Assembly: GCA_900544615.1 (NCBI GenBank)
Contig: UQVS01000004.1
Location: forward strand, 62,001-126,000
DNA from: an uncultured Oscillibacter sp.
GTDB lineage: Bacteria > Bacillota > Clostridia > Oscillospirales > Oscillospiraceae
DNA length: 64,000 nucleotides
Direction of reading: 5' to 3'
How positions within the stretch are numbered: position 1 is the first letter of the stretch; each line of letters starts with the position of its first letter. Of the stretch, positions 15,301-23,514 are shown piece after piece. The notes beneath the pieces are model-generated. The model saw only the letters and a program-made list of their open reading frames with translations, was not told the origin of the DNA and did not search any database. Made by a program: the position numbers and the translations under genes.

Positions 15301-17539
15301 CGTATTCAAATTCGATTCCGTCACCGGAGAGGCGGTGAAGAACGCCGTATTCCAGGTGAAGTACCTCACCGGCACTTCCGGCACCGGCGGCACGGTCATC
15401 GGCACCTATAAGACCTCTGCAAACGGCAGCTTCACCGTTACAGGGCTCGACGAAGGCACCTATATCGTGGAGGAATTGGCCAGTGACAGCGGCCACGTCA
15501 TTGATACCGCTCCCCAGACCGCCTACATCAGCGGCAAGGATCAGGATGTGGTGGAGCTGTATTTCGGCAACTCTCCCAAGGGTGCGCTGCTCATCAAGAA
15601 GATCGACAGTGTGAGCCGTGAGCCTTTGTCTGATGTTGAGTTCTTCGTCACCACCTCTGACGGCACTGTGGTTGGCAATGCCAACGGCAAGTTCGTCACC
15701 GACAGCGCAGGCACCGTTCTGATTGAGAACATCGACCCCGGCACGACTTTAGTTGTCAAGGAAACCCGTACCAAGGACAATACCTACATTCTGGATGATA
15801 CGCCTCAGACTGCCCGCATCAAGGCCGGTCAGACGGTCACTCTGGAGTTCCGCAACCAGCCCAAGGGCAGTCTCATCATCCACAAGCAGGATTCCGTGAC
15901 CAAGGAGCCTCTGGAAGGCGTTCAGTTCAAGATCACCTATGCTGATGGTCGTGTGGTTGATGCAGATGGCGGACAGCTTTCCTCCAACGGTTTGTACTGG
16001 ACCGATAAAAACGGCCAGATCAAGATTACCGGCATCACCGGCACCATCGTGGTGACTGAGGTGCAGAGCATCCCGGGCTACACCATCCATGAGGAGACCC
16101 GCAGCCAGACCGTGGTTGTGAACACCAACGACACGCAGAGCTTGTATTTCTACAACGATCCCATCGGCGGCGTTGAGATCATCAAGGTCAATGCCGATAA
16201 GAAGACCGAACGCATCCCCAATGTGAAGTTCGAGATCCGCCGCGCGGATGACGGCCTTGTGGATACCGTGACCACCGATAAAAATGGCCGCGCCTTCCTG
16301 TCTCTGGAGGATGGCCACTACTACGCTGTTGAGATCAAGAGTGCAGATGGCTTTGAGCTGGATAGTACGCCCCACTACTTCGAGGTGAAGGACGGCAAAA
16401 CTACCACTCTCACCGTTGAGAACAAGAGCCTGTCCGGTATTTTGATCCATAAGATCGACAGCAACACCGGCGAGGGCATCTACGGCGTCACCTTCCTGCT
16501 CTATGACAGCAACAAGACCCCCATCGGCCAGTATGAATCTGACCAGGACGGCTGGGTATATATCACCGGCCTCACCGAGTCCGGCCGCTACTACATCCGC
16601 GAGCTGGAAAATGAGGGCTACAATGTGGACACCCAGATGAAGACAGTCTATGTCAGTGCAGGCAGGACCGTGGAGATCGAATGGGAGAACGAGCCCATCA
16701 CAGGCCAGATCCAGATTTACAAGTATGCCGGCGAGTACAACGAGATCACAGGCACCGCCCCCGGCACTCCGCTCAAGGGCGCTGTCTATGAGATCATCAA
16801 TGCCCGCAGCGGCAAGGTCGTGGACTATATCACCACCGATTCCCGTGGTGTGGCGGCCAGCAAGCCCCTGCCTCTGACCCGCTATCAGATCCGTGAGGTG
16901 TCCGCTCCCGCCTATTGGCAGGTCTCTGCCCAGGTGTTTGATGTGACGCTGGAATACGCCGGACAGATCATCAAGCTCAACGCCTACGATAAGACTGCAG
17001 AACTGGGTGTTTCCATCACCAAACGCGGCAACGCTGCCGTACTTGCCGGAAATCAGATGCGCTACGACATCACCGTAGCCAACACCTCCAATGTGGATCT
17101 GGAGAGTTTTTACTGGCATGACCGCATTCCCACCGATGTTGCCCGGGCTACCACGCTCACTACCGGCACTTACAGCGCCCGACTGAACTACCGCATCCTG
17201 TATAAGACCAACTATACCGCAAACTATCAGGTGCTGGCCTCCAATCTGCTGACCAGCAACAACTACTCCTTTGCCCTCAACGCCATTCCCATGCAGGCAG
17301 GTGAAGTCATTACCGACATCTACTTTGACTTCGGTAAGGTTCCTGTTGGTTTCCAGAGCGTATCCAATCCCACCTTGAGCGTCATGGTCAACGGCAACGC
17401 CGTCAATGGCTACTACATGACCAACCGAGCAGATGTGGGTGGTAAGTATCTGGGCACATGGCAGACTGCAAACGCAAGCTGGGTGACCATCATTCAGCGT
17501 TACGGCACTACCCTCACACTTCCCAAGACCGGCTATTGA
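12362..17539 (+). CDS. Giant SpaA/Cna-B-repeat surface adhesin ending in LPKTGY
   Basis: 1725 residues with a GGAGG site. The signal peptide is residues 1-26. An N-terminal thioester-like domain has YCVNPN (Cys77) and ATKMALWCYLL (about 135-146); the usual TQxA glutamine is replaced by Lys, so the Cys-Gln thioester may not form. From about residue 343 to 1540 there are 13 SpaA/Cna-B repeats of 85-100 residues, each opening with a strand like LRIIKYD and closing with E(T/E)xxPxGY-type and VxFxN motifs; many should form isopeptide bonds. A DUF11-like domain follows. The protein stops at LPKTGY with no membrane helix or basic tail. It is likely a mating-pair or host adhesin. Confidence 0.9.
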   Translation: MKKRFMSAFLAVIMLFSMLSTTAFAASSEEEALGEINIFNGGVTMSYLSINGRIREQIYTYYNRVTPSGAVKEIPAYCVNPNDKGVPQTVGVGESIKYLADEKAADPKVTGIIANGYPNRGLSELGLENKYHAYYATKMALWCYLLSHWDINNLKVNPNLTGLELERAQKILAAAKDIYRRGTTWTENLSPNVRCTPDRDVAYEVTVNGRQYKQQVFTVTSKTWVCDYKINVAFTDPASVPSGTRIVDMNNNDIFTLTTSATGEGYSAQFKVLYPSDSVAGQTGSVQLSFDLDVYQYAIFYASVVEVDKYGNIQNYMVDTDPTRKMNLSAYSNYGDEPEVEMDTGLQIVKYEAGTTIPLSGAMFEVVGPDGATVGTFTTNSSGKIRIPLTLTGNYTVYERVAPDFYLLSEEPAQNVQVVYGEVAEVVFENEPYGNLRIEKTSNTGMNLPGALITITHIESGQRYTGETNSAGVAVFREIQPGAYRIEETAAPAGWLLDDTIYTTTVIAGETTTFHLVNEELPGLRIIKYDRKNMVAMPDVTFEVWRDGVSLGTFRTDEFGEILLTDVEPGTYRAVEVDTGSDGHILNTTPQEVELEAGDGIKELMFFNDVKPGLRLVKVDSADPSKVIPNVLFEIKSVAGDYGPEEFRTDENGEIVLSKLPAGAYVVTELSCPGYVIDEAQRIIQLDPNEDAQFVFTNSIKPSLQIIKLSSDGSALEGVTFRIAKIEDGTHYLDRTTNKNGEILVSDLEPGVYSVRETSTVSDHIIDLREYKVELFPGKTSTLVIENQIRPNLYVYKHDADTGEPIPDTVFIIRAADGHSVDEIRTGTDGRAELKNLLPGVYEISEKYVPSPYLLDAPSQLVTLYPNRDHTVYFENHQKPSLTVNKICSVTGEPLKGAKFHVTYASNDTESGEINDLGYFYSDADGQFKLSNLKDGWYKITEVESVPGYRIKDPAAQEVFVKAGESKTVTFENTPLSALVVFKFDSVTGEAVKNAVFQVKYLTGTSGTGGTVIGTYKTSANGSFTVTGLDEGTYIVEELASDSGHVIDTAPQTAYISGKDQDVVELYFGNSPKGALLIKKIDSVSREPLSDVEFFVTTSDGTVVGNANGKFVTDSAGTVLIENIDPGTTLVVKETRTKDNTYILDDTPQTARIKAGQTVTLEFRNQPKGSLIIHKQDSVTKEPLEGVQFKITYADGRVVDADGGQLSSNGLYWTDKNGQIKITGITGTIVVTEVQSIPGYTIHEETRSQTVVVNTNDTQSLYFYNDPIGGVEIIKVNADKKTERIPNVKFEIRRADDGLVDTVTTDKNGRAFLSLEDGHYYAVEIKSADGFELDSTPHYFEVKDGKTTTLTVENKSLSGILIHKIDSNTGEGIYGVTFLLYDSNKTPIGQYESDQDGWVYITGLTESGRYYIRELENEGYNVDTQMKTVYVSAGRTVEIEWENEPITGQIQIYKYAGEYNEITGTAPGTPLKGAVYEIINARSGKVVDYITTDSRGVAASKPLPLTRYQIREVSAPAYWQVSAQVFDVTLEYAGQIIKLNAYDKTAELGVSITKRGNAAVLAGNQMRYDITVANTSNVDLESFYWHDRIPTDVARATTLTTGTYSARLNYRILYKTNYTANYQVLASNLLTSNNYSFALNAIPMQAGEVITDIYFDFGKVPVGFQSVSNPTLSVMVNGNAVNGYYMTNRADVGGKYLGTWQTANASWVTIIQRYGTTLTLPKTGY

Positions 17540-17581
17540 TCAAATAGCGGCACATAACTGAAACATTTGACCAGCGGCCTG

Positions 17582-17607
17582 CGCAGGATGCCTCACGGTA
17601 TCCTGCG
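17582..17607 (+). terminator. Hairpin after the adhesin gene
   Basis: Arms cgcaggat / atcctgcg with a 10-nt loop, followed by tgggcctttc. It is either a weak terminator or an attenuator between the adhesin and the type IV secretion genes. Confidence 0.45.
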
Positions 17608-17637
17608 TGGGCCTTTCAAATTAAGGAGGTAACGATA

Positions 17638-18285
17638 ATGAAACATATTCGATTGCAGCTGATCCCCATTCAGGAATTGAATCAGGACCTGTATTGCCAT
17701 GACGGAATGCACAGCGACTATTTCCGCGAGTTCGTGCAAATGATGCTTTGCCATGCCTGGTCCATCGGCTTTTTGTCGTCCGACCTTTGGGATGCAATTC
17801 CCGACATTGCGCAGGCCGCTACTATGCACGACATCGGCAAAACTGCGCTGCCCGAAACGATCATCCACAAAAAGGGCGCCCTTTCTTCCGCAGAACGGGA
17901 GTTTGTCAAGGCACATACTATCCTGGGCGCTGCCATGGTGGAAATCGCGCTTGCAGAAATGCGGGACGATCCGATTTATGATTATGCGCTGGAAATCTGC
18001 CGGCATCATCATGAGCGGGTCAATGGCCGTGGTTATCCCGACCATCTGTGCGGAGGAGAGATTGCATCCTATGTTCAGGTCATCAGTCTGGCCGATGCCT
18101 ACGATGCACTCCGAAGTCCCAGGAGCTATCGGGATGCGATGACTGACACCGCAGCGGTGAAAATGCTTCTGGATGAAGAGTGTGGCGCTTTTGATCCGGA
18201 TCTGATCGATGCCTTCGAGCCGATTCTCGGTGAACTCTGGGATCTGGCTCGACATCTGGCAGAGGAGCCGAATTCCCGGGATTAA
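17638..18285 (+). CDS. HD-GYP domain phosphodiesterase
   Basis: A 215-residue single-domain protein. It contains the HD metal motif MHDIGK (residues 63-68) and HHHERVNGRGYP (about 123-134), with intact GYP, then SLADAYDALRSPRSYR typical of the family. HD-GYP enzymes hydrolyse cyclic di-GMP or related dinucleotides. There is no receiver or membrane domain. The AAGGAGGT site is strong. It begins the run of secretion genes, which suggests that a nucleotide second messenger affects conjugation or adhesin display. Confidence 0.88.
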   Translation: MKHIRLQLIPIQELNQDLYCHDGMHSDYFREFVQMMLCHAWSIGFLSSDLWDAIPDIAQAATMHDIGKTALPETIIHKKGALSSAEREFVKAHTILGAAMVEIALAEMRDDPIYDYALEICRHHHERVNGRGYPDHLCGGEIASYVQVISLADAYDALRSPRSYRDAMTDTAAVKMLLDEECGAFDPDLIDAFEPILGELWDLARHLAEEPNSRD

Positions 18286-18361
18286 AACGCGGTTGGAAAG
18301 CGGCAGTGTCAAGGAGGGTGGAGAAAGTCTCCGCTCTCTTACCTATTTGAAGGAGGTTTCC

Positions 18362-18703
18362 ATGAAAAAGCTATATCGGATTTATGTTTCCTGTCTGACG
18401 CTTATGCTCATGCTGACTGCACTGACAGTTCCTGCACTTGCTGTGGACGATATGTGGACGGTGGCAAACACCGTCATTGTAGATGTTTACAGCAAAATCG
18501 CCGGCATCAGCACGGTACTGGCCGGTCTTATGTCTGCTGTGGCTGTGGTGGGTGCCAAACTCTCCAACAATCAGCACAAAGTTGACCAGGCGTGGGACTG
18601 GCTCAAACGCATCTGGATTGCCTGGGCAATCATCAACGGCATTGGCGCGTTCATCGCCTATGTTGCTCCCTTGTTTAATGGCCTTGCAACGTTGACCCCG
18701 TAA
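18362..18703 (+). CDS. VirB2/TrbC-like pilin-type membrane protein
   Basis: A 113-residue protein. The ATG at 18362 follows AAGGAGGT; a longer upstream reading overlaps the HD-GYP gene and is not used. It has a signal-like first helix (residues 1-27, ending VPALAVDD) and then two hydrophobic helices (about 40-62 and 80-105) separated by a short basic loop (KLSNNQHKVDQAW). This layout fits small VirB2/TrbC-like subunits placed first in Gram-positive type IV secretion operons. Sequence identity to known pilins is not obvious. Confidence 0.65.
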   Translation: MKKLYRIYVSCLTLMLMLTALTVPALAVDDMWTVANTVIVDVYSKIAGISTVLAGLMSAVAVVGAKLSNNQHKVDQAWDWLKRIWIAWAIINGIGAFIAYVAPLFNGLATLTP

Positions 18704-18739
18704 TGTGGATGCGGCTCCGGCTCAAAGGAGGTGTCCACA

Positions 18740-20923
18740 TTGCTTGAGCTGATTTTTCAGGGCTTCATGGAGTGGGCATATGGCCTCACTCTGGAATGCT
18801 GGCAATACTTTTCTTCATCGTTGCTCGATATTATGAGCATGGATTTCGCCTATTTGAAAACCCATGTTCCGGTGATCGACGACATCATGCAGGTGCTTAT
18901 GGCTGTGGGCTGGGCGCTTCTGATCGGCAATCTGGTGTTTCAGGCGCTGAAAAGCATGGCGTCCGGTCTTGGTTTTGAGGGTGAAGATCCAAAACTGCTT
19001 TTCACCCGTACTTTTGTGTTTTCCTTCCTCCTGCTGGCAAGCCCTCAAATCTGCGACATAGGGCTGAGCATGACTTCCAAGATCATTGACCTGCTGCAGA
19101 TACCGGATGCGGTCAATGTGCAGCTGGTGGATGAGAGCGTGTTCGGCTCTCTGACCGCAGCGTGGCTGCTGGTCATTATCTTTGGCATTATCATCATGTT
19201 CAAGGTATTTAAGCTGATTCTGGAGATTGCGGAACGCTATGTTATCCTTGCCATGCTGACCATTACGGCACCGCTGGCTTTTTCCATGGGCGGCAGCAAA
19301 AGTACGTCCGAGATTTTTACCGGATGGTGCCGGATGTTTGGCAGTATGTGTCTGCTGATGGTGACGAATGTGATCTTCTTCAAAATGCTTTTGTCCGTGC
19401 TTTCCACCGTTCCCAGCGGCCTTGATGTTTTGCCGTGGATGGTGCTGATCTTAACCATTGTGAAGGTCGCACGAAAAGCGGACGCCATCATTACCCGTAT
19501 CGGGCTAAACCCCGCCATGACTGGTGACTCCTTGGGACGCGTATTCCCCGGCGCATTGACCTATATGGTGGTTCGCACCGCTGCCTCCCAGATTACCAAG
19601 GCTGTTGGCAAGAGCGCAGGCGGAACCGGAAAAGGCAGAACGCCCGGTACGCCGCCCGGCGGCTCCGGAGGCCCCCGAATGGGCGGTCCTGTTGGTGGGC
19701 GCAGCGGCGGCGCTGGAACAAGCAGCTATTCGCAGCAGAGCACATCTCAACAGGCGACGAACCAGCAGACCAGCACACAACAGGGAGCTTCGCAGCAGAC
19801 CACTTCGCAGGGTACAGCCTATCAGAGCAGTACCACACAGGCGGGCAACCAGCAGACAACCACGCAGGAATATACTGCTGGTTCCTCTTATCAGGCTGGC
19901 ACGCAGATGGGGCAACCTTCTACCAGAGGCACAGCAGATCGAAAGACATCCGTTCCCACTGGCACGCGCAGGTCTCCGACTCATGTGAAGTCTCAGACTG
20001 TAACGCCACCTGTCGGCGCACAAGCCGTTTCCGGCAGACCCGGCATGGCAGGAAAAGCGGGCGCAGCAGCGGTGGGAGTGGCTGGTGCCGCAGGTGCAGC
20101 CGCAGTCTCCCAAATCAGAAACGGCGCGGTATCTCCGGCTCAACCGGCAGCCCCCGGCTCACCCGGCGCAGTTCAGCACGGTCCGGCAGGAACGCCGGCA
20201 GCACCATCTACATCCCGTATCACGCAGATGAATGCGCAGAAGGTGCAAGGTGGGCCTGTCAGTGGAACGACGCAGGCCGCGGAACACACAGGGATTGCGG
20301 TGGGACAGACAACTCAGAACACATCTTCTGTCTCCGCGCAAAAAACCACATCTACGCCCAAAGCTCCGGCGGCATCGGCTCCGGCCCCTTCGGCTGGCCA
20401 GACGTCACAGATACGGCCGACAGATACCCGTTATTCCCAGCGACCGCCCCAAAGCGCTCCTGCGGCGGCGCAGCAGAGTCCGTCCGCTGCCCGCCAGACA
20501 GCCGTTCATTCGGAAGGCTCGAAGCACGGTCCGGCAGGAACGCCGACCTCGGCGCCTGCTCCGCAGTCCACACGGGAACCCCGGCCCGGCAGGAATGCTG
20601 CTCCTGCGGGAAGTGCAGTGCCGACAGAGACAAGGCAGCATAGCCCGGCCCGGCAGGAAGCGCAGCACGCTCCCGCAAGCCCTATGCCTGCTGTCAAGAA
20701 CGCAGCCCCCAACTTGCACCCCGGCCCGGCAGGAACGGCGGAGGGAGACCGGCAAACAACGCAGGCACGCCAAACGGCGCGGAGCACCACCTCTGTTCCA
20801 ACTGCCACCGGCTCACAGGCGGGCATGAAGGCAGTATCCAATACCAAGGCGGCGGTAAAGGAACATGCAGCTCCGTCTGCTACCAAACAACCTACAAGGA
20901 AGCAGCGGGGTAAGAAAAAATGA
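18740..20923 (+). CDS. VirB6/TrbL-like conjugation channel protein with long disordered tail
   Basis: About 727 residues. I choose the TTG at 18740, which lies 8 nt after AAAGGAGG; the GTG at 18731 overlaps that site. The first 300 residues hold about six hydrophobic helices (for example VLMAVGWALLIGNLVF, AWLLVIIFGIIIMF and MCLLMVTNVIFF) as in VirB6/TrbL proteins that line the inner-membrane channel. From about 300 to the end the chain is Gln/Ser/Thr/Pro/Ala-rich with repeated GPAGTP-like units and a basic end (RKQRGKKK). It overlaps the next gene by 4 nt. Confidence 0.78.
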   Translation: MLELIFQGFMEWAYGLTLECWQYFSSSLLDIMSMDFAYLKTHVPVIDDIMQVLMAVGWALLIGNLVFQALKSMASGLGFEGEDPKLLFTRTFVFSFLLLASPQICDIGLSMTSKIIDLLQIPDAVNVQLVDESVFGSLTAAWLLVIIFGIIIMFKVFKLILEIAERYVILAMLTITAPLAFSMGGSKSTSEIFTGWCRMFGSMCLLMVTNVIFFKMLLSVLSTVPSGLDVLPWMVLILTIVKVARKADAIITRIGLNPAMTGDSLGRVFPGALTYMVVRTAASQITKAVGKSAGGTGKGRTPGTPPGGSGGPRMGGPVGGRSGGAGTSSYSQQSTSQQATNQQTSTQQGASQQTTSQGTAYQSSTTQAGNQQTTTQEYTAGSSYQAGTQMGQPSTRGTADRKTSVPTGTRRSPTHVKSQTVTPPVGAQAVSGRPGMAGKAGAAAVGVAGAAGAAAVSQIRNGAVSPAQPAAPGSPGAVQHGPAGTPAAPSTSRITQMNAQKVQGGPVSGTTQAAEHTGIAVGQTTQNTSSVSAQKTTSTPKAPAASAPAPSAGQTSQIRPTDTRYSQRPPQSAPAAAQQSPSAARQTAVHSEGSKHGPAGTPTSAPAPQSTREPRPGRNAAPAGSAVPTETRQHSPARQEAQHAPASPMPAVKNAAPNLHPGPAGTAEGDRQTTQARQTARSTTSVPTATGSQAGMKAVSNTKAAVKEHAAPSATKQPTRKQRGKKK

Positions 20924-22272
20924 GCGAGAACAACAACTCCCGTTCCGGGGCACAGAAGGCCGTTGATCTTGCCCGTGCTGCAAAGGCGGCCTATCGCATT
21001 GCTCAGGCAGCAGCGGTGTCCGGTGTATACGGCGCCGCTGTTGCTGCGGCTAAGGAAGCGCTGCCGTTTCTCATAAAAATCGCAATCGGCATTGTGGTTG
21101 CCGCCATCGTGATCCCCATGGTGATTTTCACGGCCCTGCCAAACATCTTTTTCGGCTATAACTCCTCAGATACCGATACGGTGATCCGCATGACGGAGCA
21201 GGCCATGACCATCGGCGGAACCTACATGAGTCTGGAGGACTTTGAAAAGACCTACATAGACTCTGTGGTGACTGCCATTGCGGCGGAATACGAGGAGGAC
21301 GGCACCGTTATTGACCGCATCGTTGTGGAGAACTCTATGAAGGAGGAAGACCTGCTGTGGCTGATTGCCATAAACTCAGCGGCTTACCAACAGGATCTTG
21401 ATGCCATGAGCGCAGCCAACATCCGGGAGTTCTGTAAGTCCCGCATCTCCTATCTGCCATCTCTGGGCCTCAGCGGCGATGGCACGGTGACAACGCTGAA
21501 GGTAACAGTCAAGAGGCTGGACCCAGAGGATCTGATGGAACAGCTGGGCTTTGACGACGATGCCAAGCTCTGGGCCGGCGCGCTCTTTGAAACGCTGGAA
21601 GAGAGCGATGCCATCGATGAATACTCGTCCTATTATGACTCCTATCAGCCCAGTTACGGTGGGGACGGCTCTTACTCCGGCGATGTTCAGTATGGATCGG
21701 AATTCGGTAACGAGATCGATATTTCCGGCTTCACTGATCCCGACACAAAAAATAGCCACGACCTTGCGGCATACGCCATTCAGGCATGGGAGAACAACTG
21801 GGGTTATGTTTGGGGCACTTACGGAAATGTCCTGACGGAATCGCTGTTTGAGTACAAGAAGGAGCAGTACCCCGATGGCGTTGGCAACTATGCTGATTTT
21901 ATCGAAGATAACTGGCTGGGCAGACGCACGGCGGACTGTATCGGGCTTATCAAGGGGTATGCCTGGCTGGATACAGGGAACATGACCATAGGCTATGCAA
22001 AAAATGGGATGCCGGACTACGGAGCCAACCAGATGTATCAATCGGCCAAAGATGCCGGCACGCTCAATTCGGACTACGGCTCTATGGATACCATGCCGGA
22101 GATCATCGGCCTCATGCTTTGGAAAGAGGGGCATGTAGGCGTCTATATTGGCGGTGGTTATGTAATTGAAGCCATGGGCACTAAGAAGGGCGTCGTAAAG
22201 ACCGAACTGGAAGGCAGAGGCTGGCAGGGCTGGTGTAAACTGCCCTACATCGACTATCTGGAGGTGGAGTGA
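20920..22272 (+). CDS. Membrane-anchored NlpC/P60 peptidoglycan hydrolase of the conjugation system
   Basis: A 450-residue protein. The N-terminus is cytoplasmic and basic. A transmembrane helix at about 47-72 (FLIKIAIGIVVAAIVIPMVIF) is followed by an outer acidic region with a VirB8/lysozyme-like helical part and then an NlpC/P60-like domain. That domain shows ADCIGLIKGYAW (catalytic Cys) and GHVGVYIGGGYVIEA (catalytic His). It would open the wall locally for the secretion apparatus, as CwlT/TcpG-type proteins do. A separate lysozyme domain, present in some relatives, is not evident. It is coupled by ATGA to the VirB6-like gene. Confidence 0.82.
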   Translation: MSENNNSRSGAQKAVDLARAAKAAYRIAQAAAVSGVYGAAVAAAKEALPFLIKIAIGIVVAAIVIPMVIFTALPNIFFGYNSSDTDTVIRMTEQAMTIGGTYMSLEDFEKTYIDSVVTAIAAEYEEDGTVIDRIVVENSMKEEDLLWLIAINSAAYQQDLDAMSAANIREFCKSRISYLPSLGLSGDGTVTTLKVTVKRLDPEDLMEQLGFDDDAKLWAGALFETLEESDAIDEYSSYYDSYQPSYGGDGSYSGDVQYGSEFGNEIDISGFTDPDTKNSHDLAAYAIQAWENNWGYVWGTYGNVLTESLFEYKKEQYPDGVGNYADFIEDNWLGRRTADCIGLIKGYAWLDTGNMTIGYAKNGMPDYGANQMYQSAKDAGTLNSDYGSMDTMPEIIGLMLWKEGHVGVYIGGGYVIEAMGTKKGVVKTELEGRGWQGWCKLPYIDYLEVE

Positions 22273-22544
22273 TGATCAAAATTACACGATTACGGTTGTT
22301 TCGTTTTAAACACCAGATTTCTCTCAGTGAGCTTCACCGCCACAGCGGGTTAAGCCATCAACATATCAGCCGGCTTGAACTTTGCAGGCGCAGCAGAACA
22401 CCCAAAGGTGAGCGTGTGTTGGCAGACGCAATACGCTCCATCATCATCTCCCGGCGCGAAGCGCTGGAAAATCTGGAACGAGAGTACGAGGTATACCGAG
22501 GAAATCTATTACAGCCATTGGAGGTAGAAACGGATGAACTATGA
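22272..22544 (+). CDS. Small Xre-type HTH protein
   Basis: A 90-residue protein. The ATG at 22272 overlaps the previous stop and follows GGAGGTGG; a GTG one codon earlier is also possible. An HTH is visible at LFRFKHQISLSELHRHSGLS followed by HQHISRLELCRR, and an acidic helical tail follows. It overlaps the PrgI gene by 11 nt. A regulator placed in the middle of the transfer genes may tune their expression. Confidence 0.7.
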   Translation: MIKITRLRLFRFKHQISLSELHRHSGLSHQHISRLELCRRSRTPKGERVLADAIRSIIISRREALENLEREYEVYRGNLLQPLEVETDEL

Positions 22545-22839
22545 AATCTACCACATACCCACAAATTTTACAGATGCCGGCCGTGTTATGGGCTTGTTTG
22601 AACTTCGGAATCTGGTGGAGACAGTGATCCTGACGGTTCCGGTTCTGTATCTCTGTATTGCATTTCTGCCCTTTGCGCTGACCACGAAGATCATCGTAAC
22701 ACTGACTGTAGTTGTGCCGCTTGGCGGGTTCGGCCTGATCGGCATAAACGATGACAGCATGACACGCTGGCTGGGCAGTTGGTGGCGGTGGCGTCGGGGA
22801 CGCAGAATCATTCTATTTCGAGGGGAGGTCAGGAAATGA
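22534..22839 (+). CDS. PrgI-family (VirB3-like) conjugation membrane protein
   Basis: A 101-residue protein that opens with MNYEIYHIPTNFTDAGRV and has two adjacent membrane helices (about 27-70, LTVPVLYLCIAFLPF and IIVTLTVVVPLGGFGLIG). It ends in a Trp/Arg-rich tail (WWRWRRGRR). Length, helices and place directly before the VirB4 genes match PrgI proteins of Gram-positive conjugation systems. It overlaps the following gene by 4 nt. Confidence 0.85.
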   Translation: MNYEIYHIPTNFTDAGRVMGLFELRNLVETVILTVPVLYLCIAFLPFALTTKIIVTLTVVVPLGGFGLIGINDDSMTRWLGSWWRWRRGRRIILFRGEVRK

Positions 22840-23510
22840 ATCTGAAAGAACTGCTATTTGGCGGTGGAGTCCAGTCCGGAGACAGCGGCGGTGCTTACCG
22901 CGACAGCATCCAGGCGTGGCTCCCCATCAAAAACATCATCGGCGGTGTGGTTATAACCAAGGACAACCGCTTTGTAAAGATTCTGGAGGTGCTGCCCGTC
23001 AACATCTATCTCAAGTCCACCAATGACCGCCAGAACATCATATCGTCCTTTGCAGCCTATCTGAAGATCGCCCCCAACGACCTGCAGATGATCGCCAGAA
23101 CGCTGCCTGCGGATACCCAGGCGTATGTGGAGCAGATGCAGCGCTATGCGGAGCATGAGGACAACGAGGCGTGCCGGGAGATGATCGAGGACAATATCCG
23201 GGAGATCGGCCACGGCATTGCCAGCAACGCCATGCGGCACCGCTTCTTTCTGGTGTTCCAGTATGAGGCCGGGATGCGGGCAAAGCGCAATACCGTACAG
23301 GCCATCGTACAGCGGCTCAACGAGGAGGCTGACACCGCACGGCGGTATCTGGATCTTTGTGAACTGGAAGTTATGGAGCCGCGCTACTGTGATAACTTTA
23401 TTCTCAAGCTTCTGTATGAGATTCTGAGCAAGAAGACCAGCCAGCGGGTTCGCTTGCCCGATGGTGTCTTTGATATGACAACTGCCGTACACGGCATTTA
23501 CGAGGAGTGA
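22836..23510 (+). CDS. VirB4 N-domain-like conjugation protein
   Basis: A 224-residue protein. The start at 22836 (MNLKELLF) has GGGGAGG upstream. The chain (NIIGGVVITKDNRFVKILEV, then FAAYLKIAPNDLQMIARTL and RHRFFLVFQYE) resembles the N-terminal CagE/TrbE/VirB4 domain. No Walker motifs are present. It overlaps PrgI by 4 nt and precedes the complete VirB4 ATPase by 4 nt. It is not a broken VirB4: the next protein has its own N-terminal region and ribosome site. It probably partners the ATPase. Confidence 0.72.
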   Translation: MNLKELLFGGGVQSGDSGGAYRDSIQAWLPIKNIIGGVVITKDNRFVKILEVLPVNIYLKSTNDRQNIISSFAAYLKIAPNDLQMIARTLPADTQAYVEQMQRYAEHEDNEACREMIEDNIREIGHGIASNAMRHRFFLVFQYEAGMRAKRNTVQAIVQRLNEEADTARRYLDLCELEVMEPRYCDNFILKLLYEILSKKTSQRVRLPDGVFDMTTAVHGIYEE

Positions 23511-23514
23511 GACG

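Noticed and set aside
12389..17119. Very long antisense frames (721 and 456 codons) opposite the adhesin
   Set aside because: They mirror the codon bias of the repetitive adhesin gene; no start sites, no domains, and the + strand product is clear.
19505..20886. Several antisense and alternate frames over the VirB6 tail
   Set aside because: They arise from the high-GC Pro/Ala/Gln repeat region. The frame 18740-20923 continues a recognisable membrane protein and overlaps the next gene correctly.
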